64,000 nucleotides of DNA from Bacteroidota bacterium (GTDB lineage: Bacteria > Bacteroidota > Bacteroidia > Chitinophagales > Chitinophagaceae): positions 62,001 to 126,000 of the forward strand of contig JADJQP010000006.1 of NCBI GenBank assembly GCA_016712665.1. Direction: 5' to 3'. Made by a program: the position numbers and the translations under genes. Under the pieces are notes generated by a model. The model was not told the origin of the DNA. It saw nothing but the letters and a program-made list of their open reading frames with translations, and searched no databases. Shown here piece by piece: positions 49,325-60,600 of this stretch; within the stretch, counting starts at the first letter, position 1; the number at the start of each line of letters is the position of its first letter.

Positions 49325-50757
49325 AAAAGAACAATGGGAAATTTATCTTACGGATTGAAGACACCGACCAAAATCGGTATGTGGCCGGAGCAGAACAATA
49401 TATTATGAATTGTCTCGACTGGTGTGGCATTCAGCCCGACGAATCTCCACTACAAGGAGGACCGTATGTACCGTATCGGCAAAGCGAACGAAAAGAAATG
49501 TATAAAAAGTATGCGCTGCAACTTGTTGAAAGTGGGCATGCATACTTGGCGTTTGACACCACAGAAGAGCTAGAACAAATGCGTCAACATAAAAAGTCGG
49601 CCACAAACCCGTCCCCGCAATACGATCATCAGGTTCGGAACCATATGAACAATTCACTACGATTACTTCCAGATGAAGTGAAAGCGTTGCTTGATGCGAA
49701 TACACCCTATGTGGTCCGAATAAAAGTGCCTGAAAACGAATTTGTCAGTTTTGACGATATGATTCGGGGCCCTATTTGCAACGACAGCAATTTACTGGAT
49801 GATAAGGTGATCTTAAAGGCGGACGGAATGCCTACGTACCATTTGGCTGTTGTAGTGGATGATTACTTAATGAAAATTACTCATGCCTTTCGAGGCGAAG
49901 AATGGTTGCCTAGCGCTCCCATACATATTCTTTTGTGGAAATACCTAGGATGGGAACATGAAATGCCTCAGTGGGCTCATTTGCCCCTGATATTAAAACC
50001 TGATGGAAATGGAAAATTGAGCAAACGAGACGGCGATCGTCTTGGCTTCCCAATATATGCAATGGATTGGACCGATCCTACTTCGTTGGAAATTACCAAA
50101 GGATTTAAAGAGATAGGCTTTTTGCCCCAAGCCTTTATCAATATGCTAGCTATGTTGGGTTGGAGCAGTACAGAGGCAAAAGAGATTTTTTCCAAGGAAG
50201 AGCTGATTGATAAATTTTCGATTGAACGGGTGCATAAAGCAGGTGCCAAATTTGATTATGAAAAAGCAAAGTGGTATAATCACGAATGGATCAAAAATAC
50301 CTCCGCTCAAGAGTTGCTACCAGCAGTACAATTCATTCTAAAAGATGCTCAATTGGATGTTTCAGACGAGGCCTATTTACTGCAGGTTATTGCATTGGTG
50401 AAGGACAGGTGTACCTTGTTGAACGACTTTGTGATGCAGGCTTCCTTTTTCTTTATTACACCGAAAACGTTTGATACCGAGGCCGTTTTACAAAAATGGA
50501 CAATTGAAAAGCAACAATTTTTTCTAGAATTATTGCCCCTATTTGAAGGGATTCCTACCTGGGACGCCATTGCTATTGAATCGGTATTTAAAGAATTATC
50601 GATAGCAAAAAATATCAAAATAGGAGAATTACAAATGCCCTTTCGGGTAATGCTTGTTGGCGGCAAATATGGCCCTGCCGTCTTTAACATTGCGGAAGCC
50701 ATCGGAAAAGCGGAAACCATTGCACGTTGTAAGTTGATGCTGAATCTGATTCAATAA
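49279..50757 (+). CDS. gltX: glutamate--tRNA ligase, 5' end missing
   Basis: This class I synthetase charges tRNA-Glu. Family sequence begins at 49279 with HLGGVRTALYSYLFAKKNNG (the HIGH-type motif) and FILRIEDTDQNRYV, and runs unbroken to 50757. The KMSKS-equivalent is GKLSKRDGDRLG. The first 12-15 residues (the usual RFAPSPTG stretch) and the start codon are absent; the preceding bases belong to the divergent M28-like gene. The first usable start in frame is GTG 49381, which would omit the HIGH motif and give an inactive enzyme. This is an essential gene, so a chimeric assembly joint is more likely than true loss. Confidence 0.88.
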   Translation, partial: HLGGVRTALYSYLFAKKNNGKFILRIEDTDQNRYVAGAEQYIMNCLDWCGIQPDESPLQGGPYVPYRQSERKEMYKKYALQLVESGHAYLAFDTTEELEQMRQHKKSATNPSPQYDHQVRNHMNNSLRLLPDEVKALLDANTPYVVRIKVPENEFVSFDDMIRGPICNDSNLLDDKVILKADGMPTYHLAVVVDDYLMKITHAFRGEEWLPSAPIHILLWKYLGWEHEMPQWAHLPLILKPDGNGKLSKRDGDRLGFPIYAMDWTDPTSLEITKGFKEIGFLPQAFINMLAMLGWSSTEAKEIFSKEELIDKFSIERVHKAGAKFDYEKAKWYNHEWIKNTSAQELLPAVQFILKDAQLDVSDEAYLLQVIALVKDRCTLLNDFVMQASFFFITPKTFDTEAVLQKWTIEKQQFFLELLPLFEGIPTWDAIAIESVFKELSIAKNIKIGELQMPFRVMLVGGKYGPAVFNIAEAIGKAETIARCKLMLNLIQ

Positions 50758-50792
50758 TTTCGACAGCAATGACATGATTTGCCGACAACTAT

Positions 50793-51557
50793 TTATCGAA
50801 TTAAGTAGACCTTTACTTTTCCAACAACTATGGGTGTTTCAATATAAATGGGTATTTTGTTTTTATCATCCGACACATATACCGTCATTTCCTCGCCTCC
50901 CCTGAAAAGGGTGCCCTCTATCAATTTCGGTTTAAATTTAATAGTATTAAAGGTTCCGTATTTTGTTTTCAATACCGCCTTCCCCAGATATCGCAAATAC
51001 AAGGAGTGCACTTGATCATCGAGATACATTTCAAAGGGAATTTTTTCATTTACCTTGCATTTGCTGAAATCGATATTTCGTGCATAGTAAATCATCGACA
51101 AAACATCCTGCGTGCAGTTCGGAATCGAAACGGTTTTGCGATTCGAAACGGCTGTGCCTTCGCTATGATCAAACAATACCTGATCAAAATTCTTCTTCCC
51201 CCCCTCTGAAATATTCCGTTGAAATTTCACCGGTAACATAGTTAGTGTATCAATAAAACTTTCATATACATCTCGTACTTTGTAAAACCAATCATAGGAT
51301 GCGTAAGTATGACCTTCACCCACTACATGAAAAACCTTTTGCTGATTATAGTTTTCGAGTTCATTTGAAAAGGTAGCCTCACCGGCTGGTACATAAATAC
51401 CAGCTAGGGTGTAATACACTTTATAGGATATTTTTTCGCCCCCTTTAGTAGTTGCATTTTTTAGGTTACAAAATGAAGCCACTTGGGCTTGTGTTTCAAC
51501 AAAATAAAATAGAAAAACGAAAAATAGGGTGTTGAAACTTCTCGAAATCATTCTCAT
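50793..51557 (-). CDS. DUF3108 domain-containing periplasmic protein
   Basis: I took ATG 51557 (MRMISRSFNTLFFVFLFYFV), the start of a signal peptide; ATG 51551 is an alternative. Upstream codons overlap the end of the penicillin-binding protein. The mature 230 residues match DUF3108: KISYKVYYTLAGIYVPAGEA, VRDVYESFIDTLTMLPVKFQ, DVLSMIYYARNIDFS and the final VYVSDDKNKIPIYIETPIVV. Probably a periplasmic or outer-membrane lipid-binding beta-sheet protein; function unproven. The gap to the preceding gene is 10 bp. Confidence 0.85.
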   Translation of the reverse strand: MRMISRSFNTLFFVFLFYFVETQAQVASFCNLKNATTKGGEKISYKVYYTLAGIYVPAGEATFSNELENYNQQKVFHVVGEGHTYASYDWFYKVRDVYESFIDTLTMLPVKFQRNISEGGKKNFDQVLFDHSEGTAVSNRKTVSIPNCTQDVLSMIYYARNIDFSKCKVNEKIPFEMYLDDQVHSLYLRYLGKAVLKTKYGTFNTIKFKPKLIEGTLFRGGEEMTVYVSDDKNKIPIYIETPIVVGKVKVYLIR

Positions 51558-51567
51558 TTCGTCCGCA

Positions 51568-53804
51568 TTAGTAATCCTTATCGTCAATGCCACTATTGGT
51601 ATTGCCGTCGTCCCAGCCGGTCTCACCCGGTTCATCCTCTTCCGGCAAACCTCTTGAAACGTTCATTTGCGCATTGGCACGTTGCAGACTGATTTCGTCA
51701 ACCGCGTCGCATTCATCCATGCCTTCCATAATTACCGGCATTTCAAACTTAGCCACTTTATTATAGGGACTTTTTTCATTGGCTTGCAGTTTTTTGAAAA
51801 ATTCACCCCAAATAGGCATCGCGGCCCTAGCCCCCTCGCCCAATCCTACACCAATAAATTTATCATCGCAGCCAACCCAGGCACCTGCCAATAATTGTGG
51901 CGTATATCCAATAAACCAGGCATCCGATTCACTATTGGTGGTACCTGTTTTACCGGCACATTCACCTTTGATATTCCAACCGGGTTTGAGTCTTCTGCCG
52001 GTACCAAACAATACGGTACCCATCATCATGCGTATCATTTTAAAAGCAGTAATTTCATTAATTACCTCGGTTCGTTTGGGAACAAAGTTCTCTAATAAAT
52101 TTCCGTTTCGATCTTCAATACGGGTAATGTAAATAGGCTCTGTATTGATACCATAATTCGGAAACATCGTATACGATCTGAGCATTTCAATAATTGAAAT
52201 ATCATCGGCGCCCAAACAAACAGATGGATAGGCATGGATATTACTCGAAATGATTCCCACCTTTCGTACAAAATCTACAAAAGCATTGATGCCAACCAGT
52301 TTCAGGATATTAACAGTGGTATTATTCTTTGAATGAGCCAAGGCCATTTTCATGGGCATAGCCCCTCTACTTTTATCGGGACCATACCATCCATGACCCG
52401 GAAACATCACCGGATTGAGCGATATAGACTGACAAGGTGAATATCCATTATCTACTGCCAAACAATAAAGAAGCGGCTTAATGGTTGATCCCACCTGTCT
52501 TTTGGTATTTTCATTAACGTGATCAAATTGAAAATATTTATGATTGATACCACCCACCCAGGCCTTTACTTCACCCGTGGCCGGATCCATTACCAAAAAA
52601 CCGGTTTGTACAAATCCCTTCATGTACTTGATACTATCAAGCGGAGTAATGGTAGTATCCTTTTCACGTTTCGCATTCCAAGCAAAAACTTTCATACGGG
52701 TTTTGGTATTGAAGTTTTTCATGATGTCCTCCTCACTCATTCCCTCAGCCTTCAAACCTTTATATCGTTCTGATTCCCGTACAGCTCTCTTAAGCGTTTT
52801 AGGATGATTGGCCCACTTCGCAGCGCTTGCAAAACGAGTTTTGCCATACATCTGCTTCGCTACAGCTTCCTCAGCATATTGCTGCATGGTGGTATCTAAA
52901 CTAGTATAAATTTTTAAACCGTCCTTATATAAATTGTATCCCTTTTTCTTGCACCAAACCAGCATTTTTTGCTCTACCACCTGTCTAAAATACGGAGCCA
53001 CTCCCTCATGTTGTGAAGCAGAGGTGGGCGAAAAATCCAATACAATGGGCCGGTCCTTAATAAGTTGCGCTTCAGAAGCCGATATTTTGAAATTTTTTAC
53101 CATCTGATCGATTACCGTATTGCGCCTTTCAGTAGCTCTTTCCGGATGTCGAACCGGATTATATAAGGAGGATCCTTTAAGCATACCGATTAGCAATGCC
53201 GACTCTTCAACATTTAAATCAATGGGCTTTTTGTTAAAGTAGGTTTTGGCCGCACTATTGATTCCAAAGGAATTATAGCCCCAAGGAACGGTATTCAGAT
53301 ATAAGGTGAGAATTTCTTGTTTGGTAAGATTTTTTCAAGCTTGACAGCTACTATTTGTTCTTTCAATTTTTCGATCAACACCATGAAAACATTTTTTGAG
53401 CGTTGCTCTTGCTCTAATAGATGTTTTGCCAATTGTTGGGTAATGGTACTAGCCCCCCCTTTACGGTTAAACGTTAATACACCAAAAATGGCACGTCCAA
53501 TGGCTTCCGCATCGATACCACTGTGTTTATAAAATCGCTCATCCTCTGTAGCTACCAATGCATCCACCACATTCTTTGAAATTTCACTATATCGAATCGG
53601 TTCGCGGTTTTCGAGAAAGAACTTCCCGATTTTTGAATTGTCTTCAGCATATAACTCAGAGGCTGTTGCAGATTTTGGATTCTCAAGTTCTTCCATCTTT
53701 GGCATATAGCCCAGCCAACCGGCATTGATACAAAAGAGTAATAAATTAAAACCCAGTATCGAGCAAACAAGTCCGATCCATAAAAATTTGATGCTTTTTT
53801 TCAT
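51568..53804 (-). CDS. class A penicillin-binding protein 1A (one frameshift)
   Basis: A bifunctional peptidoglycan synthase. The N-terminal anchor MKKSIKFLWIGLVCSILGFN is followed by a GT51 transglycosylase domain (VATEDERFYKHSGIDAEAIG, GGASTITQQLAKHLL) and a transpeptidase domain with SxxK (KRQVGSTIKPLLYCLAVDNG), SxN (AHSKNNT) and KTG (ECAGKTGTTNSESDAW). The frame breaks at 53330-53335 (A6 on the coding strand); one more A gives VKLEKNLTKQEILTLYLNTV. Reconstructed length is about 746 residues. It is co-directional with and upstream of the DUF3108 gene. Confidence 0.9.
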
Positions 53805-53910
53805 CTATTCAGAAAAATGATAGCAAATCTATTAAAAACTATGTTATGAAAATGAAAAAATATAGAACTGACTTAGCCGCAACCCAATTTTATGCGTCCG
53901 GTGTAGCCTA

Positions 53911-54300
53911 CTAGTTGAGTTTATCAGGAGAAACCAAATCAAATTCTGGAATCTGCACCTTAAACAATTTTTTATTGAGCATATTCTCCATTTGATAGGT
54001 CCCAGACATGTTACCAATATCGGTTTTGATACTTACGCCCGACATATATTGAAAGGATTCACCCGGTTCTAACATTGGTTGCTGACCTACTACCCCTTCG
54101 CCCTCCACTTCGCGGTATGACCCATTGCTATCAAAAATACGCCAATGTCTTCGAAGCAATTTTACTGGAAAATTTGCATAATTATCAATAGATACTTTGT
54201 AGGCAAATGTAAATTCGTTCAGAAGCGGATTCGACTGCTCCTTGTTATAAAAAACTTCCACTGTTATACTGATACCTTCCGTAATTTGCTGTTCCATCAT
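53911..54300 (-). CDS. apaG: ApaG-domain protein
   Basis: The protein has 129 residues, a fibronectin-III-like ApaG fold: EGISITVEVFYNKEQSN, FTFAYKVSIDNYANFPVKLL, RRHWRIFDSNG, EGVVGQQPMLEPGESFQYMS, GTYQMEN. In enterobacteria ApaG is linked to Ap4A and Co2+/Mg2+ phenotypes; its biochemical role is not settled. The neighbours on either side are on the same strand. Confidence 0.92.
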   Translation of the reverse strand: MMEQQITEGISITVEVFYNKEQSNPLLNEFTFAYKVSIDNYANFPVKLLRRHWRIFDSNGSYREVEGEGVVGQQPMLEPGESFQYMSGVSIKTDIGNMSGTYQMENMLNKKLFKVQIPEFDLVSPDKLN

Positions 54301-54341
54301 TGTATGTAAAAATAGTATTTTTTTGAATCTGACAAATTTTT

Positions 54342-54668
54342 TTATTTGATGTCAAATTGATCCAAAATGGAAGGATCTGCCTCTTTACCTCTAGCTTCAA
54401 TTTCAAATGGATTTTGGTAATACCCGTGTATGATAGAAAACCATATATACAACATTGGAAATCGTACAATACCATACCGTTTCCATTGCAAAACATGTGT
54501 CAATTCATGACATAGCAATTCCGTATTCGATAACAAATCTGCTTGAGTGATATTATGAAGATAAATGGTGCGTCTAAAAACAATGGCGCAATTATTAGAA
54601 CGCAGTACAAATGCTGCTATGCGGGCTCTTACCGAATGGGCACGGATATGTACGCGAATTGGTGGCAT
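54342..54668 (-). CDS. small HExxH zinc-protease-like protein
   Basis: The protein has 108 residues with a zinc motif LLCHELTHVLQWKRYG (about residues 53-68) and a downstream NPFEIEARGKEA that may supply the third ligand. Small stand-alone metallopeptidase-like proteins with this layout (SprT/DUF4157-like) occur in many Bacteroidota. The start codon directly follows the bcp stop (TAGATG), so it is translationally coupled to it. Confidence 0.75.
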   Translation of the reverse strand: MPPIRVHIRAHSVRARIAAFVLRSNNCAIVFRRTIYLHNITQADLLSNTELLCHELTHVLQWKRYGIVRFPMLYIWFSIIHGYYQNPFEIEARGKEADPSILDQFDIK

Positions 54669-55134
54669 CTAAGAATCCTCCCAGGCTTTCAAAATTTGGT
54701 CGGCATGTTTTTTTGAAAGTACTTTGCGAATTACCTGATGAATTTTCCCATCCTCATTTATTAAAAACGTTGTGCGCTTGATACCCATGTATGTTCTTCC
54801 ATACATATTTTTTTCGCCCCAAACACCATACGCATTAATTACTTTCATTTTGGGGTCCGCCAATAAAGTAAACGGTAAGGTAAATTTTTCAATAAACTTG
54901 CTATGTTTCTTTTCATCGTCAGGACTGATTCCCATCACAGAGATTCCTTTTTTTGTCAATGATGAAAAATGATCACGCAGGTTGCAGGCTTCAACGGTGC
55001 AAGTAGGCGTGTCGTCTTCAGGGTAAAAAATAAGGCCAGCCGTTTCCCTTTAAAATCGGTAAGACTTACTTTATTCCCATCCTGGTCGGTAAGTGTAAAT
55101 GATGGCGCTTTGCGCCGGCTTCTATTGTAGTCAT
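54669..55134 (-). CDS. bcp: thioredoxin-dependent thiol peroxidase (two frameshifts)
   Basis: Peroxiredoxin of the BCP/PrxQ type, which reduces peroxides with thioredoxin. Starting at ATG 55134 the frame must gain one A near 55109-55111 (MTTIEAGAKAPSFTLTDQDG) and one T-run base at 55025-55030 (RLALFFYPEDDTPTCTVEAC). Peroxidatic Cys and resolving Cys are five apart (TPTCTVEAC). The C-terminal part (KGISVMGISPDDEKKHSKFI, LPFTLLADP, GRTYMGIKRTTFLINEDGKI) is open. Length is about 155 residues. Coupled to the HExxH gene that follows. Confidence 0.87.
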
Positions 55135-55141
55135 AATGTAT

Positions 55142-56842
55142 CTATCGTATTAGGTTAACTATTTTTTCGGAGCTATTATTGTTTTCATCAGTAGCAGTTA
55201 TTTTGAGTGCATGACTTCCTGAAGGAAAATACTTATCGAATTCATAATAATAGGTTTGCCCTTTTTGTACCAGACGCAACCATTGTCCATCCACTGTGGC
55301 AGTACATTTCTTTACAGAAGTGATATCATCTTTTATGGTAAAATACAATACCTTTTCCTTCGAAATATTCATTTGGTCTTTCAGCTTGCTTGTAATCATA
55401 GGCGGAGTTTGATCAATGGCAATCTCATAGGTTCCAAATTCTCTAACACTTGCTACCACTTGTCCATTAACTACAGCTGCTGCCAAGCCTTTTTTGGTAA
55501 CTACTCCATTCGACTTTTTACTTAGTACTAGAGCTACCTTACCTTTATACGATGCAGGAATTTCCTTTTTAGGCTTTAACTGCAATTCAAAATATGAATG
55601 CAGCGGTATCTCATTTTCATGCACCTGATACAGGTAGGTGTACTCATTGGGCCCCGGCGCGATAGAAGAGCGGAAACAAATATTATCATATAGTGCATCC
55701 TCATTTAGAGAAAACGAAATATGCTCAGTCTTACATACATTTGGTTTTCCGGCCACAAATTCTTTAGCACAAGTAAGGGTGTTACCCATTTGTGTTCCTT
55801 TAATCGAAAAACTCAAAGTACTTTTATTGTATTTGGTATCGTAGATCTCAATACGGATTTCCTTGGCACTTCCATCGCTTACATCTACTAGGCCTCTTTC
55901 ATTGGAAGTAGATTTATAAATGCTCAGTCGATCATTGGGTAGCTGGGTACATAGTTGTATCCACGGCCCATTCTTCTTTTTGGTTTTATAATCGGCGTGC
56001 GCGTTCATATAACGCGTAATGTCGTAACTAATATGATCCATTTGCCAGGCAAACGTTGGCTGATTGTTTACATAGAGTCGCATTTCATAAACACCTAAAG
56101 TGCCGGTAGCTATCTTCATAAAATCATCTGCCACTATACCAAAATACACCTTGTCTGTACCTACCTCAATCATCTTTTTTGTAAGTATTCCTCCCGATAA
56201 TTTATGTAAAATCGGCGACTGCTCATATATACTTTTTCGTCCGTCATAAATGGCCAATTGTTTAATAATGGGTTTCTTATCATCTTCAATTTCATTAAAA
56301 AACAGCAGCGGATTCAACGGCGCTTCGGTTTTTGCATTTCTGATCTCAAGATGCAAATGGGGCCCTTGCGAAGATCCCGTATTGCCACTGAGGGCAATAA
56401 AACTTCCCTTACGTACCATAAATTGATCGGGAAAAAAGGTAAGATCAATGGCCCAACTCTCTGCTTCATATTGTTTTTTTCGAACATACTCTTCCAGTTT
56501 TGGAAAAAAGGTGTTCAAATGGGCATATACCGAAGTATAGCCGCCCACATGATTAATAAAAATGGCATTTCCAAATCCACCCGGCTCTATATGTACGCGC
56601 GAAACATAGCCATCCTCAATGGCATAAACACTTTTATTTTCTTTTCCATCTGTACGTACATCAATTCCTGAATGAAAATGATTCGGTCGGCATTCGCCAA
56701 AATTTCCAACTAATGAAAAGGGAGTTGCTAGTGGATTTCGGAAGGTATTCGGATACTTCTTTTGCGGAAAACCTAAGGCGTTTTGCGACATCGTAGGTTG
56801 GCCCAAAAAAATTACAAGAAGCGACAAAAAAAAATACTTCAT
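55142..56842 (-). CDS. M23-family (LytM) metallopeptidase
   Basis: The protein has 566 residues with signal peptide MKYFFLSLLVIFLGQPTMSQ. The LytM zinc site is complete: His and Asp in RPNHFHSGIDVRTDG and the HxH in SSQGPHLHLEIRNAK (about residues 58-180). A long C-terminal beta-sheet region follows. Such proteins cleave peptidoglycan cross-bridges or regulate the cell wall. It begins 9 bp after lspA, so they form an operon. Confidence 0.9.
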   Translation of the reverse strand: MKYFFLSLLVIFLGQPTMSQNALGFPQKKYPNTFRNPLATPFSLVGNFGECRPNHFHSGIDVRTDGKENKSVYAIEDGYVSRVHIEPGGFGNAIFINHVGGYTSVYAHLNTFFPKLEEYVRKKQYEAESWAIDLTFFPDQFMVRKGSFIALSGNTGSSQGPHLHLEIRNAKTEAPLNPLLFFNEIEDDKKPIIKQLAIYDGRKSIYEQSPILHKLSGGILTKKMIEVGTDKVYFGIVADDFMKIATGTLGVYEMRLYVNNQPTFAWQMDHISYDITRYMNAHADYKTKKKNGPWIQLCTQLPNDRLSIYKSTSNERGLVDVSDGSAKEIRIEIYDTKYNKSTLSFSIKGTQMGNTLTCAKEFVAGKPNVCKTEHISFSLNEDALYDNICFRSSIAPGPNEYTYLYQVHENEIPLHSYFELQLKPKKEIPASYKGKVALVLSKKSNGVVTKKGLAAAVVNGQVVASVREFGTYEIAIDQTPPMITSKLKDQMNISKEKVLYFTIKDDITSVKKCTATVDGQWLRLVQKGQTYYYEFDKYFPSGSHALKITATDENNNSSEKIVNLIR

Positions 56843-56851
56843 CCCTTTTGA

Positions 56852-57547
56852 TTAGACATTGGTTTCAATCACAGCGTCGGTATTCGACGATTTCTCCATT
56901 TCTTGAGGAACTGCTGACTGCTCAAAATTTTTCTTCAACAATACTTTTTGAAATACAAAAATGGAAATAACACCGGTTGAAATAGAGGCATCAGCAATAT
57001 TAAACACCGGTCTGAAAAATTCAAACGATTGATTTGCCCAAACCGGAAACCAGGATGGAAATTGACCTGTAAGAACCGGAAAATAGAGCATATCCACTAC
57101 CTTACCATGAAGCAAACTTCCATAACCTTGCCCCCAAGCAACCCATTTGGCAACATGAAAACTACTTTCGGAAAATAGTTTCCCATAAAAAATACTGTCG
57201 ATAGAATTGCCCAATGCGCCTGCCAAAATTAGGGAGCTGCAAAAAATAAGTCCGGAATGATATTTTTCTTTTATCAGGGTATTTTTTATAAAGAAAAATC
57301 CCCAAATAACCGCCACCATCCTGAAAACCGTTAGAAAAACCTTACCCCAGTTTTCGCCAAATTTCATTCCAAATGCCATCCCCTCATTTTCAATAAAATG
57401 AAGTCGAAACCATGAACCCAAAACATTAATTTCTTCTCCATAAAAAAAATGTGTCTTAATATAGACCTTTAGCAACTGATCTACAAACAAAACCAGAAAG
57501 ACGGTCACCAATACATGCTTAAATTTCACGGGTATACTTTTGCGCAA
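56852..57547 (-). CDS. lspA: lipoprotein signal peptidase
   Basis: The protein has 231 residues with four membrane helices. Signature motifs: VDQLLKVYIKT in helix 1, HFIENEGMAFGMKFG, LAGALGNSIDSIFYG, catalytic Asp in KVVDMLYFPV and FNIADASISTG. It removes the signal peptide of lipidated prolipoproteins. The insert between the two catalytic Asp motifs and a C-terminal extension make it longer than E. coli LspA, as is usual in Bacteroidota. Confidence 0.93.
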   Translation of the reverse strand: MRKSIPVKFKHVLVTVFLVLFVDQLLKVYIKTHFFYGEEINVLGSWFRLHFIENEGMAFGMKFGENWGKVFLTVFRMVAVIWGFFFIKNTLIKEKYHSGLIFCSSLILAGALGNSIDSIFYGKLFSESSFHVAKWVAWGQGYGSLLHGKVVDMLYFPVLTGQFPSWFPVWANQSFEFFRPVFNIADASISTGVISIFVFQKVLLKKNFEQSAVPQEMEKSSNTDAVIETNV

Positions 57548-57683
57548 ATTTATGTTTAATTTACAATACTATCGGAATAAAAATTTCAACTATCCAACAT
57601 TCACCTACGCTAGGTAGAGGAAACTTTTGTACCGTAAAACAACCCTATGGTGTCCTGGAAGAATTGCTACCCGAACTCATATC

Positions 57684-60600
57684 CTACTCTATTGTAAATT
57701 GGTGTACTTCCACATCTTGACCCAATTTCACTTTTAGAAAATAACTTCCAGCGGCCAAACTACTTGTATTTATAGCAATAGAATGCTGTCCTTTTTGTAA
57801 GGTGCTCGGAATGGCTAAACAAACTTTTCCTATTAAATCTACCACTTCAATGGTAGTATTTTCCTTATTCAGCATACTAAAGTCAATGTTCAAAATTCCC
57901 TTAGCCGGATTTGGATAAATGGATACTACTTTTGATTTACTGGCATTGACAATAACATTAATGATATTAGAATAAGTGAATTGCTCATCGGCATCTACGA
58001 TTTTCAACCGATAGTAATTGATATTATTATATGGGTTTTTATTGACAAATGCGTAATGTCTGGCTTCTTCTGAATTCCCTTTGGAGTGTACTTTAGCAAG
58101 GGATGAAAAATGATCGCCCGCCTTGCTTTTTTCGATTTCATAATAGGCCACATTTTTTTCGGAGCTGATATCCCAATCAAGATCAACGGTATTGGACGCA
58201 TTCAATTTTCCTAAAAACTGAAGCAAGGTGGCCGGTAAAGGCGCTGAACAAGGATTAATATATGTTGCATAATTATAGCAATCGGGGAAAGCCGTGTTTC
58301 GAACAAATAAGGTAGAATTTGCAGGCGAGCCCCAAGCATTCCAACCCGGGTCAGCATTGGTAAATACATTGCTATTACTCCAGTCAATTCCATTGGCGGA
58401 ATATTGCACCCCGGATGAACAAGGAATTGGAAAACAATCAGGATTCGGTTGTGTAAAAGTGGCGGTAATGCCATTGCACACTACTGTCGGGATATGGGGC
58501 AATGGATCTACAATGAGGTTTATAGGAACTCTCGCTCCCTCACAATTAGAAGGAGCCCCTGTAGTAGGTGCCACATAATAGGTTGTATTGGCTAAAGGAC
58601 TGATAAATGTACTAATGGGTGTACCACCTATTGGAACGTCATACCACACAAAGGTATTGGTAATGGGTGATGTTACTAATTGAGGTTCAACGGAAGATAA
58701 ATTAAAACCATAAATATAGCACGCATGAAAACTAGGTGGTGAGGATATAATGGAAGGAACCGGAACAATATTAACGTTCGCGCTTCCTATGGCTTTTGGA
58801 GCACAAAAACCAACTGGAGGTATTATGGAACTGATGGTCCATAAACCTGAATTCACAACATTCACACCAAAAGGACCCGCTCCATTGGCAGGATTGATAC
58901 TAGCCGTATTGATACCATTGGACAAGTTTATTACGAAATTGCCGGGTAATATTCCTGAAGAATTTATCACCAAGGGAACGGATGCCGGACTGCAAAAATC
59001 ACCCCCACCACTGAGTGTCAGCAATTCACAAGAGGGAATGCTAAAATTAGCTGTGGCTATGACATCATTCACGAGACAGGGTGCCACTGGTTCCGGTTTA
59101 TAAATAGCTTTAATAGTAAAATTGACAGGACCCACTTGATTGCAGGTATCGGGCATATTCACTGTGATGTTGGCAGATACAGGAGGAGGTGGACATTGAC
59201 TTCCAAAACCCACTGTTGCTCCATTCCAGTTGCCGCCGGGGTTGGCTGCTTTGGGCGTATAATTAACCAATGCGGTAGTGGTCATAACCCAGGTATTGGC
59301 ACTGTTGCGGTACTTGCCCACATTAACACCCCCACTTGGCGCAGCTCCACCATCGGCAAATGAAGCCTGAGCCGGCAATGATACGGACTTTGCCGTAATA
59401 TAATTTCCACAACCGGTGGCAGGTGCGTCGTTTCCGACTGCATCGGGTAAATTTTGTCCCACCGGTCCTGCTACATTATCCCATAAAACCCCATCTATGA
59501 AAACACCGGAACAATCAAATAAGGCAACTTGTTCATTGGCGTCGGTAAGATTCATTATATCCGACCCAAAGGCTACTGTGGCACAATTACATGTTTCAAT
59601 ATTCAAATCGGGCAATACACCTACCGAACATAATGTACCGCCGCCGCCAACGAGATAATAGCCATTTGCCAGTAACGTAGTGCCGGCAGGAATGGTAGCA
59701 GTCCAATCGCCATCCGATAATATCCAGCCCCCAATATCAACATTTGCAGGTCCTGCATTATACAATTCAACCCACTCTCCACTATTTGGATTCGCTCCGT
59801 TGGGTGTACCAGGACAAACACCAGTTTGCGGCCTTGGCGCCACCTCATTAATAAATACTTTTCCGCTGGCTGTAGTAGTAGGTGGTGTAGCACCTACCAC
59901 TGTGCCGGTGGTACCTAACGAAACGCCCTGGGTATAGGGGCTAAACGCAGGATTAAAATCATATAGTAATTCCACTTGTCCATTATTGCAAATGCCAGTG
60001 ATATCTACTGTAAAATTTAATGGAGAACCGGCGCAAACGCTTGCATTAGTAGCGGGGGTAAAGGTGGGAACTCCTAAACCGGCCGTTACATATTGGGCGC
60101 ATGCAGGGTTGCCTAAACAGGCGCCTGGAACTGCGACTGTTAATGCAGGAGGATTGGGACAAAATACGTTTACGGAACTTACTAAAATTTCATAATTCGG
60201 AAGCAAGGGATCTGCATCATCATCAATAATTCCTCCAAAAGAATTTCCGTTTTGTGGTCCGGCAATGGTCACAAAAGGCCCACCCACTGTGGTTTGTTTT
60301 TGCAAGGTGTATTGAAGATTGGTACCGCTAACGCCACTGACGGTAACGCTGCCGGGTAAGGAGCATGACGCAATAGGAGCCCCTCCTAATGGATCTTCAC
60401 GCACCACAGTTACTCTTCGGTATACATAACATTCTTTTTCTACTGATAAAATATTATTTGGGATTTGTGGGTTATTAGATCCGGGACATGAAACGCAATT
60501 TGCATTGGCATCTCCCCAAACAAAATCATAATTTGTAGTCCCCACCGGAGGATTCACCGTTGTGGAAAGTGTGGTGATTCCCGTGGTATTATTAAACGTG

